From: Microcoleus sp. FACHB-1515
Lineage (GTDB): Bacteria > Cyanobacteriota > Cyanobacteriia > Elainellales > Elainellaceae
NCBI RefSeq assembly: GCF_014696105.1
Contig: NZ_JACJPO010000017.1
Span: 1-55,284 of the forward strand
Reading direction: 5' to 3'
Length of the DNA stretch: 55,284 nucleotides
The position numbers and the translations under genes were made by a program. Under the pieces are notes generated by a model. That model did no database searches. It had not been told where the DNA came from and worked only from the letters and a program-made list of their open reading frames with translations. Positions 1 through 9,036 of the stretch are shown here, one piece after another (position 1 is the stretch's first letter; the number at the start of each line of letters is the position of its first letter).

Positions 1-75
1 GCTGCTGCGGCGAAAATAGTGGGTAGGTGACTGCCTGTGAAGATAGCTCAGTGCCAGGATGTTATTAGCTGCATA

Positions 76-111
76 CAGGGGGGAAGATTGCTCAACCAAT
101 CTTCCCCCCTG
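76..111 (-). terminator. Perfect 15-bp stem-loop after the FAD oxidase gene
   Basis: Positions 76-90 and 97-111 are perfect inverse complements separated by a 6-base loop. The hairpin begins four bases beyond the stop codon of the minus-strand FAD oxidase gene. There is no clean U tract on the minus strand, so a role in ending or stabilising the transcript is inferred from position and stem strength. Confidence 0.55.
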
Positions 112-114
112 TGC

Positions 115-1473
115 CTATTTTCGCTGTTGCCAAGCCCGCATTTTGCCAGGGTTTAGTAAGCCGTAGGGATCAACCATTTTTTTGAAGGTTAGCTGAACGG
201 GATCGATCTCCTTACGCCCGCCATCTTCAAGAATGTATGTGTGAGGATTGGCAATGAACGCGCCTTGAGCTTCATGATAGTGAATAATTTCGTTGAGACG
301 ATCGACCGTGCTAAACCGTACAATCTGTAAAGCGGCAGGTACAACTACACCGTCGAAGCGAATAAATTCTAGATGCATCATGACCTCGTCACCAAAGCAT
401 TCATACATATGTTGTACGAGCTTTAGTTCTGGGTCATACGGAAATAGGGTTTGTAAGTAGGTAAGGCTGGGGTCAACGCTGCGAGCGTGTAGTGTTGTAT
501 GGTTCCAAGTGTACTCCAGCAACATTGTGCCTTTTCCAACTTCTTTGGCGGCTTTTTGATAGCAGATCTCGCCGCCGAATTTGCGTGCTAGTTCACTCAA
601 TGGTTCGCGGCAAGCTTCGGCTACCATCAGCATCGCGATCGCTTTACCCCCACGAATCGAGTCGCGTAGTGCTGCAAAATATTGAGGGATTGGGTCGGCA
701 CAAATCGTAATGAGTTTCTTGATAATGCCGTCTGAGTTGCCCAATGCCTGACCAAAGCGAGCAGCAGTCATGAAGTCAGGAAAGGCGACGATCGCTTCCA
801 TCCAGGGGTAGGCAGCGCTGAGCGGAATTTCCAGTTCGGTGATGATGCCGTTGGTGCCGTAGGCATGGTTAACCTTTTGTACTTCGTCGCCGCGTAGCTC
901 AATGACGCGAGGTTCGTCTTCCATCGTTACGACACGAACCGCATGAAGATTGCCGCGATCGCGTAATTGCCCGAAATTGATTGAGCCGATGCCGCCTGAT
1001 CCACCGCCAATGAAGCCGCCGATGGTAGCGGTTCGATAGGTTGAGGGAGCCATCCGAATTTCCCAACCGGATTCGCGGGTTTGCTTGTCAATCTGACTAA
1101 GTTTTGCGCCTGGTTCAACACAAGCTAAGCCTGGTTTGATCCACTTGATGTCCTGCATTTTGGTTAGATCAAGGATAACGCCGCCCTCAAGTGGAATGCA
1201 CTGCCCATAGTTTCCGGTTCCTGCGCCGCGCACCGTAAGGGGAATGCGCTGCTGGACACAGGCTTTTGCAACTGTAAGAACCTCGGCTTCACTTGCTGGA
1301 CGCACAACCAGATCGCCAACTTTATCGCTGAGTTGAGCTTGTAAGACGGGACTGTAGGAGTAGTAGTCTTTCGATAGCTTTGCTACCTGCGCCGGATCGC
1401 GAATAATCTCGATGCCTTCGATCGCTCCTGCGAATGCATCCCAATTAATTGGCTTTGCGGTTGATACAGCCAT
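115..1473 (-). CDS. FAD-binding oxidase, GlcD / FAD_binding_4 family
   Basis: A 452-residue flavoprotein of the D-lactate/glycolate dehydrogenase-like (GlcD, PCMH-type) family, which oxidises 2-hydroxy acids or related substrates using FAD. The pyrophosphate-binding segment RGAGTGNYGQ is at residues 82-91 and a glycine-rich GGFIGGGSGG at 152-161. The C-terminus ends with DPYGLLNPGKM, the usual closing motif of FAD-linked oxidases. No signal peptide or membrane segment is seen, so it should be cytoplasmic. Length is normal for the family. The ATG start is backed by an AAGGTAGG ribosome site five bases upstream. It stands alone, with no iron-sulfur partner (GlcE/GlcF) beside it, so the true electron acceptor and substrate cannot be read from context. 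The family assignment is firm; the substrate is unknown. Confidence 0.88.
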   Translation of the reverse strand: MAVSTAKPINWDAFAGAIEGIEIIRDPAQVAKLSKDYYSYSPVLQAQLSDKVGDLVVRPASEAEVLTVAKACVQQRIPLTVRGAGTGNYGQCIPLEGGVILDLTKMQDIKWIKPGLACVEPGAKLSQIDKQTRESGWEIRMAPSTYRTATIGGFIGGGSGGIGSINFGQLRDRGNLHAVRVVTMEDEPRVIELRGDEVQKVNHAYGTNGIITELEIPLSAAYPWMEAIVAFPDFMTAARFGQALGNSDGIIKKLITICADPIPQYFAALRDSIRGGKAIAMLMVAEACREPLSELARKFGGEICYQKAAKEVGKGTMLLEYTWNHTTLHARSVDPSLTYLQTLFPYDPELKLVQHMYECFGDEVMMHLEFIRFDGVVVPAALQIVRFSTVDRLNEIIHYHEAQGAFIANPHTYILEDGGRKEIDPVQLTFKKMVDPYGLLNPGKMRAWQQRK

Positions 1474-2061
1474 TAAAACCTACCTTTTATTGATGGTGCT
1501 GTTGTCTAATGTAACCATCTTTTGATTGCGTATTCTGGTGTCGATATTACTTTTACGCGCTTGTTCTGCTTCGTAAGCGCCTCAAGAGTGGCTGATCGCA
1601 AGCACTGAGATGAACGGGTAAGAAACAAGCTTTAGAATCTCAACAAACGGATTTTTAGCTGGGCAGTATTCATGAGCAAAAACCAGCGTTAGATTTTCTT
1701 GAACAGCGCTTTCTCAAAGCGTCAGACTGGGTTGTTGATCGAGGTGAGCGTCATTAATATCTGATGAGGGGTTATTGCTTGAAGGAGTAGCGATCGATAA
1801 GCATTCGCAAGTTTGCAAAAGACCTTTTCAATGAAAGCTATGCCAGTCTATTTTCTTTTGCTTCTCGATGAACCGATCGATACTTAATGTGAGTTCTCAA
1901 TAAGAAAAGGCGAGGGAATGCACCTGTCGAACTTGCTAAAGCCGACATTCCAGCGGAGGGTGAAGGAGATAGAGACTGCTTCTACTCTATCAACCCTATA
2001 CTCCTGTGACGCACAATCAAATTTTTACTGACATAACAGATCGCTTTTCAGCACAATGCCA
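1474..2061. other. Intergenic region, about 590 bases
   Basis: No supported gene, RNA or repeat. It lies upstream of the minus-strand FAD oxidase and downstream of the minus-strand 165-residue gene, so it should hold the oxidase promoter, but I see no convincing -35/-10 pair. Confidence 0.5.
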
Positions 2062-2559
2062 CTAAAACCCAGTGATTGCTGGAGCCTGTTCAACTTGAAC
2101 CGTTGGCAGCGAGTCGTTTTGGACAGAGGCGGCATCAGGGGCAGAGGTTGCCGGAGCAGTTGGACTCAGTTGCAGCAGGGCAGAAGCCGAAGGGTAGTAG
2201 GTAGACCAGCGCTGCGGGTCGGGCAGTTGTCGCCACTGTTCTCGCGTCACTTGCAGCGTCAAAACTGGAGCTGCCAAGCCGCGATTCTCCGCTACGATCG
2301 TTACGACGACCGATCGCACCAGCAGATCGCTGTCAAACAAGCGCTGTGTAGCGGCTCGTGCGGCGGCTTCAGCGCGACGCTCCAAGACGGCATAGCTTTC
2401 TTCGGCTTCGCGCTCTAGCGTTAGGGTCAATCGATTGGCGCTTGCTGCCGCGATTCCTTGTGCAGATCCTGGTGCAACAGCCACGCTGAGTACGCTGGTA
2501 AACGCGATCGCCACGACTGCACCCCAAACGGTAAATCCGCACCTCTGTTTCGCTTCCAT
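2062..2559 (-). CDS. Small secreted protein of unknown function
   Basis: A 165-residue protein with an N-terminal hydrophobic segment at about residues 10-30 followed by a small-residue region (APGSAQG), consistent with a signal peptide and export. The mature part has an alanine/arginine-rich helical stretch (about 45-75), then a compact region ending in a Pro/Ala-rich tail. I do not recognise a family. It is divergent from the caspase-like gene, with about 118 bases between the two starts, so the promoters share one short spacer. No strong ribosome site precedes the ATG. The overlapping plus-strand frame (2056-2418) looks like a shadow, because the minus-strand frame has the signal peptide. 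Confidence 0.55.
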   Translation of the reverse strand: MEAKQRCGFTVWGAVVAIAFTSVLSVAVAPGSAQGIAAASANRLTLTLEREAEESYAVLERRAEAAARAATQRLFDSDLLVRSVVVTIVAENRGLAAPVLTLQVTREQWRQLPDPQRWSTYYPSASALLQLSPTAPATSAPDAASVQNDSLPTVQVEQAPAITGF

Positions 2560-2677
2560 TGCGATCGACCTAACTGGCTTAATGTCGTTTTCATGCTGCC
2601 AAGTTGCGCTATTGTTGTCAACAAATTGGGAATTCTACCGTTTGGTTTCTTAGGCAGACGGACGAGGTAGCACAACC

Positions 2678-4339
2678 ATGACAGGCGGCATTCAGGCGGC
2701 ATCCGGGTATGCTGTTGCGATCGGAATTAATCAGTACGAGCATTTTCAGCCGCTTCACTATGCGGTGCGAGATGCACAGGCCGTGCAGACTTTCTTGAAA
2801 GAGTCGCAGTTGCCGATCGATCGCGCTGGACAGTCTGAACGAACTCGCGTTGTGCTGCTGGCTGACAGTTCGCCAATGGTGCAGCAGGGCAACACCTATC
2901 CAAATCGTGCCAATGTTGAAGCTGCGATCGACTACATTATCCGTCAAGCCCAAGCCTCTGATTATCTGTGGATTTTCTTTAGTGGCTATGGTGTCGAAGT
3001 CAATGGGCAAGATTATCTGATGCCGATCGAAGGTGATTCGGTTCGCGTCGAGGAAACGGGCATTGCGATCGCGCAACTTTTCTTCAAGCTGCAAGCTGCC
3101 GCCACTCGCAATATATTGGTGCTGCTGGACATCAACCGCAGTCAAAGCGCAACCACCAACGCCAGAATCGGCGAACAGACGGCAGCGATCGCGGCTCAAA
3201 CCGGAATTGCCACAATTTTGTCCTGTCAGCCTGACCAGTTTTCGCACGAAACCCTAGCGCTCCGACACGGCCTGTTTACGTCAGCAGTGCTTGAAGGATT
3301 GCGCTACGGCAACTGCACCACGATCGATCATCTCGTGCAGTTTCTTGATTCTCGTCTGGTGGAACTGAGCGAACACCACTGGCGACCCCGCCAAGACGCT
3401 ATGGCGATCGTGCCTGCCCCGCAGCGCTATCAGCTTTTGTGGCCGCGATCGCAGCCTATGCTCGATGCCACATCCACCAACGGCAAGCAGTCCGTTCCCC
3501 TTTCTGCCACGCTCGAAAACGGCCATGCTGATTCAGCCGGAACTCCGGAGCCGACTGTACCCATTGCGATCGCCACAGGTTTACCCGATCGCCCCACCGT
3601 GCCGACCAGCACCTTACCACCCGGTATTGTGTCAACGGCAGTTGTGCCAGTGTTGCCGCCTGCTGCAACTAATGGAGCCAATCAAGATGATTCGCACTTT
3701 CAGCGATCGCTGCTGATGCTGGGTGGCTTGCTGTTTGCGCTGCTCTGCTTGGGCGTGCTGTTTCAAAATCGCACCGAATTTACGGAAGCGCCCACTCCGA
3801 CCACCAACGTCAATCCAACCGCTGCGCCCACCACAACGGCAGTTTCTCCCACTGACACGCCCACATCACCCACGTCCACGTCGCCACCTGCTCCGACCAG
3901 AGCCGCTACGCCGCAGCCACAGCCGACCCGACCTGTTGCATCGCCTACCCCAACTGTCACCACACCTGCTGTTACCGTTGCGCCTGCTGCTACGTCCTCT
4001 TCTGACCTGAATGCGATCCGGGCGGCGCTCGATCGATCGCTTGCGGCCTCACCCACCACCCAAATTTCTGCGTTCAATCAAGCGATTCAGCAGGCTCGCC
4101 GCATTCCTAACACCGATCCGGCCTATGCCCAAGCCCAGCAGGATATCGATCGCTGGAGCGCTTTGATCTTGCGCGTGGCAGAACAGCGAGCCAATCAGAG
4201 TAACGGCGGCTCAAGACAGCGAGCTGTGCAAAATTATCGATCGGCAATCGATGCAGCCAAACTTGTTCCGCGCGATCGCCCTACGCTGTATGCTCGTGCT
4301 CAGCAATTGATCGCTGCTTGGAATCGTCGCATTCAGTAA
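2678..4339 (+). CDS. Caspase-like (C14) protein with substituted catalytic dyad, membrane anchored
   Basis: A 553-residue protein with an N-terminal caspase/orthocaspase-like p20 fold: the first strand is YAVAIGINQY (11-20). The catalytic-His strand reads FFSGYG, placing Tyr104 where active enzymes have His. The catalytic-Cys strand reads LLDINRSQ, placing Asn153 where active enzymes have Cys. Both dyad residues are therefore replaced, so proteolysis by the usual mechanism is unlikely. A single hydrophobic segment lies at about 344-362, then a Thr/Pro-rich spacer (about 370-445), then a helical C-terminal region (about 450-553) containing IPNTDPAYAQAQ and a related second repeat. The same repeat style occurs in the protein at 49475. 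Pseudo-enzymes of this family are known in cyanobacteria. A scaffold or regulatory role is inference. Confidence 0.85.
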   Translation: MTGGIQAASGYAVAIGINQYEHFQPLHYAVRDAQAVQTFLKESQLPIDRAGQSERTRVVLLADSSPMVQQGNTYPNRANVEAAIDYIIRQAQASDYLWIFFSGYGVEVNGQDYLMPIEGDSVRVEETGIAIAQLFFKLQAAATRNILVLLDINRSQSATTNARIGEQTAAIAAQTGIATILSCQPDQFSHETLALRHGLFTSAVLEGLRYGNCTTIDHLVQFLDSRLVELSEHHWRPRQDAMAIVPAPQRYQLLWPRSQPMLDATSTNGKQSVPLSATLENGHADSAGTPEPTVPIAIATGLPDRPTVPTSTLPPGIVSTAVVPVLPPAATNGANQDDSHFQRSLLMLGGLLFALLCLGVLFQNRTEFTEAPTPTTNVNPTAAPTTTAVSPTDTPTSPTSTSPPAPTRAATPQPQPTRPVASPTPTVTTPAVTVAPAATSSSDLNAIRAALDRSLAASPTTQISAFNQAIQQARRIPNTDPAYAQAQQDIDRWSALILRVAEQRANQSNGGSRQRAVQNYRSAIDAAKLVPRDRPTLYARAQQLIAAWNRRIQ

Positions 4340-4349
4340 GAGCAAACTA

Positions 4350-4386
4350 AGAAACGAGAGAAGACACAGGTTCCTCTCTCGTTTCT
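4350..4386. terminator. Convergent-gene terminator hairpin
   Basis: A 12-bp perfect stem (4350-4361 with 4375-4386) sits between the stop of the caspase-like gene at 4339 and the stop of the convergent PPC/ELWxxDGT gene at 4404. It is well placed to end both transcripts. Confidence 0.6.
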
Positions 4387-4403
4387 ACTTCATCCGTCAA
4401 GGC

Positions 4404-7289
4404 TTAGCCGATCACCCACAGTTCTTCACCGTTGCCTGCCGCTCCGGTTGCTGAGCCAGGAGCAGCAGCGCCATTGTTGGCTGAGAAGAACAGCCGACCG
4501 AGCAGACTGGTCAACTGCGTGGTGGACAAAGAGCTTTGCGCTCCTGGCAGAATGTCGAACGCGGTGCGTGTTCCATCTGCACTAATGCGCCAAAGTTCAG
4601 TGCCAATCTGCGTACCGTCTGGAATTGGTGTGCCAGATGGGATCTCGATGCCGCCCAAGCTCGGTGCCGTTGCCGTGAAGTACAAGTTTCCGGTGTCATC
4701 TGCTGTGAGATTTTGCGGATTAGAGCTAGCCGTGCGCCCTGTTGGAACGTCGTTGTCTAGAATCGGCGTCGCGTTCAGGTCAACTAAGGTTGGCTCTCCT
4801 GAGCCGCTGTAGCTCCACAGTTCTACACCGCTGGTTCCATTGTCAGCCGTGAAGTATAGCGTTGCACCGTTTGTACTGTTCACCACCGTGAGTTGCCTTG
4901 GATCAGAACTCGCATCGCTGGTGTCATTGGGCTTGAGATCGGCAACTAGCTCGATCGCGCCGTTGTTCACCCGCCAGAGTTCTCGTCCGATCGAGTTGCC
5001 TGCTTGCGTGCTGGTGGGCGAAGTGCCAATCGCCGTAAAGTAAAGCTGACCATTGAAAACCGTGAAGTTTGGCGACCCACCAAAGATATTGGCGGTCGGA
5101 TCTTCGCTGATGCGAGCCGTGTTCGCTGGTGCATTATTTACTTGAACAGCTTGCGAAGCACCTGCCGCAAGGCTCCAAAGTCGATCGACTCCATCGCTTC
5201 CCTGTGCCACAAAGTAGATATCCGTTTGCCCGGATGGATTGGTGACACCAAAGAAGTTCGTCGGCGTGGAACTGCCGCCACCTTGAACCACATCGATCGA
5301 TTCAGGAGCTGCTCCGGGGCTGGTGATGCGCCACACTTCTTCGCCAATCGCGCCGACCTCCAGCAAACCATCTGCACCCGCAAAATAAAGCGTGTTGCCA
5401 ATCGCCGTCAGCTCGCCAATCCGGTCAAGGTTGCTCAGCCCGGAAACGGGTATTGTGCCGCTAGCCGTACCGTTCGATTGATACAGCACCGTGCGCGATC
5501 GAGAGGTTGGGTTGCCGTTTTCGTCGAGGACTGGGTTGCCGTTTTGATCGAGAACCAGTTCTCGACCTGTTGCAACAAAATACAGCGTATCGTTGACGTT
5601 GACAGGCTGGCCGGAGATGGAAAGCCCTAGCTGGCCTTCAGTGCTGGCGAGCGTGAAGATTTGCTCGGTTGCGCCTAGACCATTCGTGCGCCAAAGTGCC
5701 GTCTGACCATTACCTGTGCTGGCAATGAAGTAGAGGACATCTTCGTTGTTAAATCGGCCTGCCACCAAGTTTGCATTCGTATCGAATACCAAGTTTCTGC
5801 CGAGATCAACTTTCTTGACGCTGCCCAGTGTGCCGAGTTGTGCTGCGTTGCGGCCATCTGCTCGCCAAAGCGATCGCCCAGTTGGATCGCTTGCGACAAA
5901 GAACAAGCTGTTGCCCACAACCGTAAATTGCGCGGGACTGGACGGGCGGCGACCTGGATTAATGTCGCGGGCGATCGTCGGATTGTCGTTGCGAGGCTGC
6001 GTGTACATGATCAGGTCATACAGCACACCTTGGCTCGCAGGGTTAGAATCAATCCGCAGAAAATAAGTACCCGGTGGCAGGTCATCAAGGGTGCCGCCAA
6101 AGCCGTCGCTAATTCGGTTTGCGCTCTCGCCCTCACCTTCAATTCTGGGCGGCTGGGCAATTTCTTGAGCAACCTGCTCGCCCAGAATCAGCCGATTTGG
6201 GTCGTTCGGGTCGGTGGCTGAACGGAATAGCGCAACATTGACCCGACCCTGACTCGGTTCAACCGTGACGCTGGTGAAGTTGCCGCCTTCGGGTACGGTG
6301 AACTTGTAGTAGTCGAAGTTGTCAACGCCTCCGACGAATTCTTGACTGAAATTGAAGGGAGCATCGATCGAGGTGGCTACCAGATCGCCCGTAATGTCTA
6401 GCGCCTCTTCTGGCGTATTGAGGGCGCGATCGACCGGGCTGGCAGAATAGGTTAGCCGATAGCTGCCACTTTGCCCACTGGCTGCGGGAAAAACGCGGAT
6501 CAGATAGTCGCCTGCTGCAAGCGGTTCGGCTGGCGTGCCGATCGCAATTGCTTCATTGGCATTGCCAGAGTTTGTCGAAGATCCGACCAGCGCGTTGCTG
6601 GCATCTCGAACTTCCACATCTCGAACTTCCACATTTAGATCGGCAGTCAAGTCGGTCAGGCTGAGATTGAAGATTGCGCCTCTGCTGAAGACTGCGTTCT
6701 CCGGAGAAATGGTGAATCGGTAGTAGTCATTGGGGTCGCTGCCGCCCACCGTGTCGAGAATGACGCGATCGGTAAAATCAATTTCGATCGGTGTTGCTGA
6801 ACCGGGCGAATTGCCGCCGCGATCAGTGCTGCCGCCGTTCTCGCCGCCGTCCTCACCTCCATTGTCTGTAATGGGGGAAGCCGCAGCCGCTAGTCTGTAG
6901 TTGACGCGACCGCGACCGCTGCGATATTGCACGCTGAGGTAATACTGACCGGAATCGAGCGTTCTCGTCAGCGATTCGGCGGCATTGCCAGGGCGTCTGG
7001 CCGTTCCCAGATTTGTAATAAATTGATTGCGCTGCTGCCGGGTGAGGCTGGCAAAGTTGGTGTTGCCGATGCGCCGCAGGGCACGATTGGGATTTTTGAG
7101 CGAAAACAGTTGAACATCAACGTTGGCACCGCGCTTGATGCGGGAGAGATTAATCTGCACGCTGCTGCGGCTTGTCAGGCGAAAGCTCCGCAGGTCAACG
7201 CGATCGTTTGTCTGGACAGAATCATTTCTCCGAAAAGACGGTGTGACTAGGATATTTCTTGCTTGTCTTAGCCTTTCGTCTGCGACCAT
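4404..7289 (-). CDS. Large PPC-domain / ELWxxDGT repeat protein, likely cell-surface or secreted
   Basis: A 961-residue protein. The start is placed at the ATG at 7289 because GGAGAGG precedes it by five bases; the frame is open further upstream but without a ribosome site. The N-terminal half carries about three bacterial pre-peptidase C-terminal (PPC)-like beta domains, marked by DYYRFT, FDYYKFTV and a closing Y-x-L-x-x-x style. The C-terminal half is built from repeats of the ELWxxDGT type (SLWRADGRNA, ALWRTNGLGA, LYQSNGT, ELWRISADGT, final EELWVIG). These repeats occur in large secreted proteins. There is no classical signal peptide, which would fit type I export, so it could be a further substrate of the secretion genes at 41-47 kb; that is inference. 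A 15-bp tandem duplication near 6602-6631 repeats five residues. Confidence 0.8.
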   Translation of the reverse strand: MVADERLRQARNILVTPSFRRNDSVQTNDRVDLRSFRLTSRSSVQINLSRIKRGANVDVQLFSLKNPNRALRRIGNTNFASLTRQQRNQFITNLGTARRPGNAAESLTRTLDSGQYYLSVQYRSGRGRVNYRLAAAASPITDNGGEDGGENGGSTDRGGNSPGSATPIEIDFTDRVILDTVGGSDPNDYYRFTISPENAVFSRGAIFNLSLTDLTADLNVEVRDVEVRDASNALVGSSTNSGNANEAIAIGTPAEPLAAGDYLIRVFPAASGQSGSYRLTYSASPVDRALNTPEEALDITGDLVATSIDAPFNFSQEFVGGVDNFDYYKFTVPEGGNFTSVTVEPSQGRVNVALFRSATDPNDPNRLILGEQVAQEIAQPPRIEGEGESANRISDGFGGTLDDLPPGTYFLRIDSNPASQGVLYDLIMYTQPRNDNPTIARDINPGRRPSSPAQFTVVGNSLFFVASDPTGRSLWRADGRNAAQLGTLGSVKKVDLGRNLVFDTNANLVAGRFNNEDVLYFIASTGNGQTALWRTNGLGATEQIFTLASTEGQLGLSISGQPVNVNDTLYFVATGRELVLDQNGNPVLDENGNPTSRSRTVLYQSNGTASGTIPVSGLSNLDRIGELTAIGNTLYFAGADGLLEVGAIGEEVWRITSPGAAPESIDVVQGGGSSTPTNFFGVTNPSGQTDIYFVAQGSDGVDRLWSLAAGASQAVQVNNAPANTARISEDPTANIFGGSPNFTVFNGQLYFTAIGTSPTSTQAGNSIGRELWRVNNGAIELVADLKPNDTSDASSDPRQLTVVNSTNGATLYFTADNGTSGVELWSYSGSGEPTLVDLNATPILDNDVPTGRTASSNPQNLTADDTGNLYFTATAPSLGGIEIPSGTPIPDGTQIGTELWRISADGTRTAFDILPGAQSSLSTTQLTSLLGRLFFSANNGAAAPGSATGAAGNGEELWVIG
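6602..6631 (-). repeat. 15-bp tandem duplication inside the PPC/ELWxxDGT gene
   Basis: Two exact 15-base units (6602-6616 and 6617-6631) encode the pentapeptide VEVRD twice in a row. The duplication is in frame and so tolerated. It looks recent because the copies are identical. Confidence 0.85.
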
Positions 7290-7378
7290 GAATCCTCTCC
7301 GCGCTATTGCAACAGCAGATAGCATTCCCGCTTGCTGCTCAAAAGCAATCACTGTTACAAAATTTTTGGAGCTTGGCT

Positions 7379-8281
7379 TTAGCTCAGCGGAGCCGATTGG
7401 CGATCGAAACTGAGCCGCAAAATCGAGAAAGTCAAAATTAGCAGAAACAAAGCCAGCCCGATCGTGCAGGCATAGCTAATTTCCAGCTTTGTGAAATTTT
7501 CGTAGACGTAGTAGACGATCGTTTTGGAACTGTTGCGTGGGCCACCCTGCGTCATCACATAAACTTCTTCAAACACCTTGGTCGCTGAGATCGCAGAAAT
7601 TACAGCAACTAGAAAGATGTACGGCTTCATCAGCGGAATCGTGATGTCCCAGTGTTTTTGCCAGCCGTCTGAGCCGTCGATCGCCCCTGCTTCGTACAGC
7701 TCGGCAGGAATGGCCTGAAGTCCGGCTAGATAAATCACCATGTAGTAGCCCAAGCCTTTCCAAATTGTCACGGCCATGACGCTAAACAGAGCAAGACGTG
7801 GACTGGTCAGCCAGCCGATTCTTGACAGACCAAAGCCTTGAAGCAGTTGATTGATCAGTCCGGTTTCATCGAGCAGCCAGCGCCACGCAATTCCCGCCAC
7901 CACCATCGAAATGACAACGGGCGTGTAGTAGGCAGCGCGAAACCAGCGGATGCCTGCAAGCGCTTGATTGACGAGGATCGCTAGACCCAGCGGGGCGATC
8001 GCCAAAATTGGCACGACGCAAATCAAGTACAAAACGGTGTTCCACAGGGTTTTGCGAAAGACCGGATCTTTGAGAAGTCGCTGAAAGTTGTCTAGCCCAA
8101 TCCACACGGGCGGCTGCGTAATGTCGTACTCGTACTGCGTGAAGCTGAGGAAAAATGCTTGAACGGCAGGATAAAACACGGTCAAGCTCAGCATCAGCAA
8201 AGCGGGCAGCAAAAACAAATAGGGCGTTGCTTTCCGCAGAATTGCCGATCGCTGCTCTTTCTTCATGTCCAAAAGCTGCAT
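7379..8281 (-). CDS. Sugar-type ABC transporter permease (MalF/UgpA-like)
   Basis: A 300-residue inner-membrane permease of the binding-protein-dependent carbohydrate transporters. The start is set at the ATG at 8281 because AGGAG lies seven bases upstream. About six membrane segments are visible, starting with YLFLLPALLMLSLTVFYP. The cytoplasmic EAA loop that contacts the ATPase is present as EAGAIDGSDGWQKHWDITIP. A second permease (MalG-like), a solute-binding protein and the ATPase are all missing from the neighbourhood, so it is an orphan subunit; scattered sugar-transport genes are common in cyanobacteria. The substrate cannot be told. The spacing to the downstream PPC gene is about 90 bases on the same strand, so joint transcription is possible. 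Confidence 0.88.
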   Translation of the reverse strand: MQLLDMKKEQRSAILRKATPYLFLLPALLMLSLTVFYPAVQAFFLSFTQYEYDITQPPVWIGLDNFQRLLKDPVFRKTLWNTVLYLICVVPILAIAPLGLAILVNQALAGIRWFRAAYYTPVVISMVVAGIAWRWLLDETGLINQLLQGFGLSRIGWLTSPRLALFSVMAVTIWKGLGYYMVIYLAGLQAIPAELYEAGAIDGSDGWQKHWDITIPLMKPYIFLVAVISAISATKVFEEVYVMTQGGPRNSSKTIVYYVYENFTKLEISYACTIGLALFLLILTFSILRLSFDRQSAPLS

Positions 8282-8588
8282 TGCTTCGCTCCTGTCGATC
8301 GCCCTGATTGCTCGGCTTTGATTGTTGCCCTTATTGTAAATCCAGCCGCATTTCATTCGAGGCGACGAAGCTCAAGCGATCGTACTCTGCTCAGTTCGAC
8401 GCGATATTCGCTTCAGAAACATTGTTATTGCGGTTATCGCGCCACTGAACAAAGTGCTGGGCGATCAGGCGATCGTCGGCTGGCGTTGCGGTGCGAATGA
8501 GGAACGGTGGGGACATGAGGCAAACAATCGATCGAACCGCGAAATCTCGCAACTAACTTCTGGAACTAATTTCCAAAAATTTCAGAAA

Positions 8589-8617
8589 TTGTTTGGCGCA
8601 AGCAGGTTTAATATAGT
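8589..8617 (+). promoter_or_regulatory. Candidate promoter of the four-gene cassette
   Basis: TTGTTT (8589-8594) and TATAGT (8612-8617) are separated by 17 bases, a good sigma70-type arrangement. The -10 overlaps the first bases of the LexA-like palindrome and lies about 90 bases before the first gene. Identified by eye. Confidence 0.4.
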
Positions 8618-8628
8618 ACACTTGTACC
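8615..8628 (+). promoter_or_regulatory. LexA-like operator box
   Basis: AGTACACTTGTACC contains the inverted repeat GTACA-N2-TGTAC and matches the proposed cyanobacterial LexA consensus RGTACNNNDGTWCB at every fixed position. It overlaps the candidate -10, where a repressor would block transcription. A match of this strength could occur about once by chance in a window this size; the promoter position is what makes it notable. Confidence 0.4.
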
Positions 8629-8706
8629 AACCCATAATTTTTTATTGCTGTTACGACAAATTGCGATTTTGTTTTTCCTCATCGCCCCATTCGGAGGAAT
8701 CCGCCT

Positions 8707-9036
8707 GTGCAAACTCAACCTGTGTCCGCTCATCCTCAGTCTCTCACACTGCGCCCCCGTCGATCGAAATGGCAGCAGTGGATTGTGCCACCTGCCCGCT
8801 TTTCCAATGCGCTCAAAGATGCGATCGTTTGGATTGCCGCTGCGGTTGTTTTGCGCCTGGGCGTTCGCTGGCTGATCGTTGCGCTGCCTGCTTTGTGGCC
8901 GATCGCCGCGCTGATTGTGATGGCTCCAGCGTTGAGTGCAGCGTATTTGGCAAGTCGATTTCCCCGCTTGAGCTTGGTGCTGGGCTATCGATCGCTGTTG
9001 ATTCTTCTGGGTTTGATGTTGGGAGGCAAGCTATGA
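8707..9036 (+). CDS. Small membrane protein, first gene of a four-gene cassette
   Basis: A 109-residue protein with a basic N-terminal third and two or three hydrophobic segments between about residues 40 and 107. It starts at GTG, preceded by GGAGG nine bases upstream. Its stop overlaps the start of the next gene as ATGA, showing translational coupling. I do not recognise a family. As first gene of a cassette whose other products are also membrane-anchored or exported, it is likely an inner-membrane component. Confidence 0.7.
   Translation: MQTQPVSAHPQSLTLRPRRSKWQQWIVPPARFSNALKDAIVWIAAAVVLRLGVRWLIVALPALWPIAALIVMAPALSAAYLASRFPRLSLVLGYRSLLILLGLMLGGKL

Larger units (their letters stand above)
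8282..8706. other. Divergent intergenic region, about 425 bases
   Basis: It separates the minus-strand permease from the plus-strand four-gene cassette. It holds the promoter and LexA-like box described separately near 8589-8628. An upstream open frame (from 8454) runs through it in the frame of the second cassette gene but has no ribosome site or recognisable protein. Confidence 0.5.

Noticed and set aside
8454-9032. Long N-terminal extension of the second cassette gene
   Set aside because: A start at 9033 has a strong ribosome site and overlaps the upstream stop; the extension runs through the promoter and the first gene in another frame.
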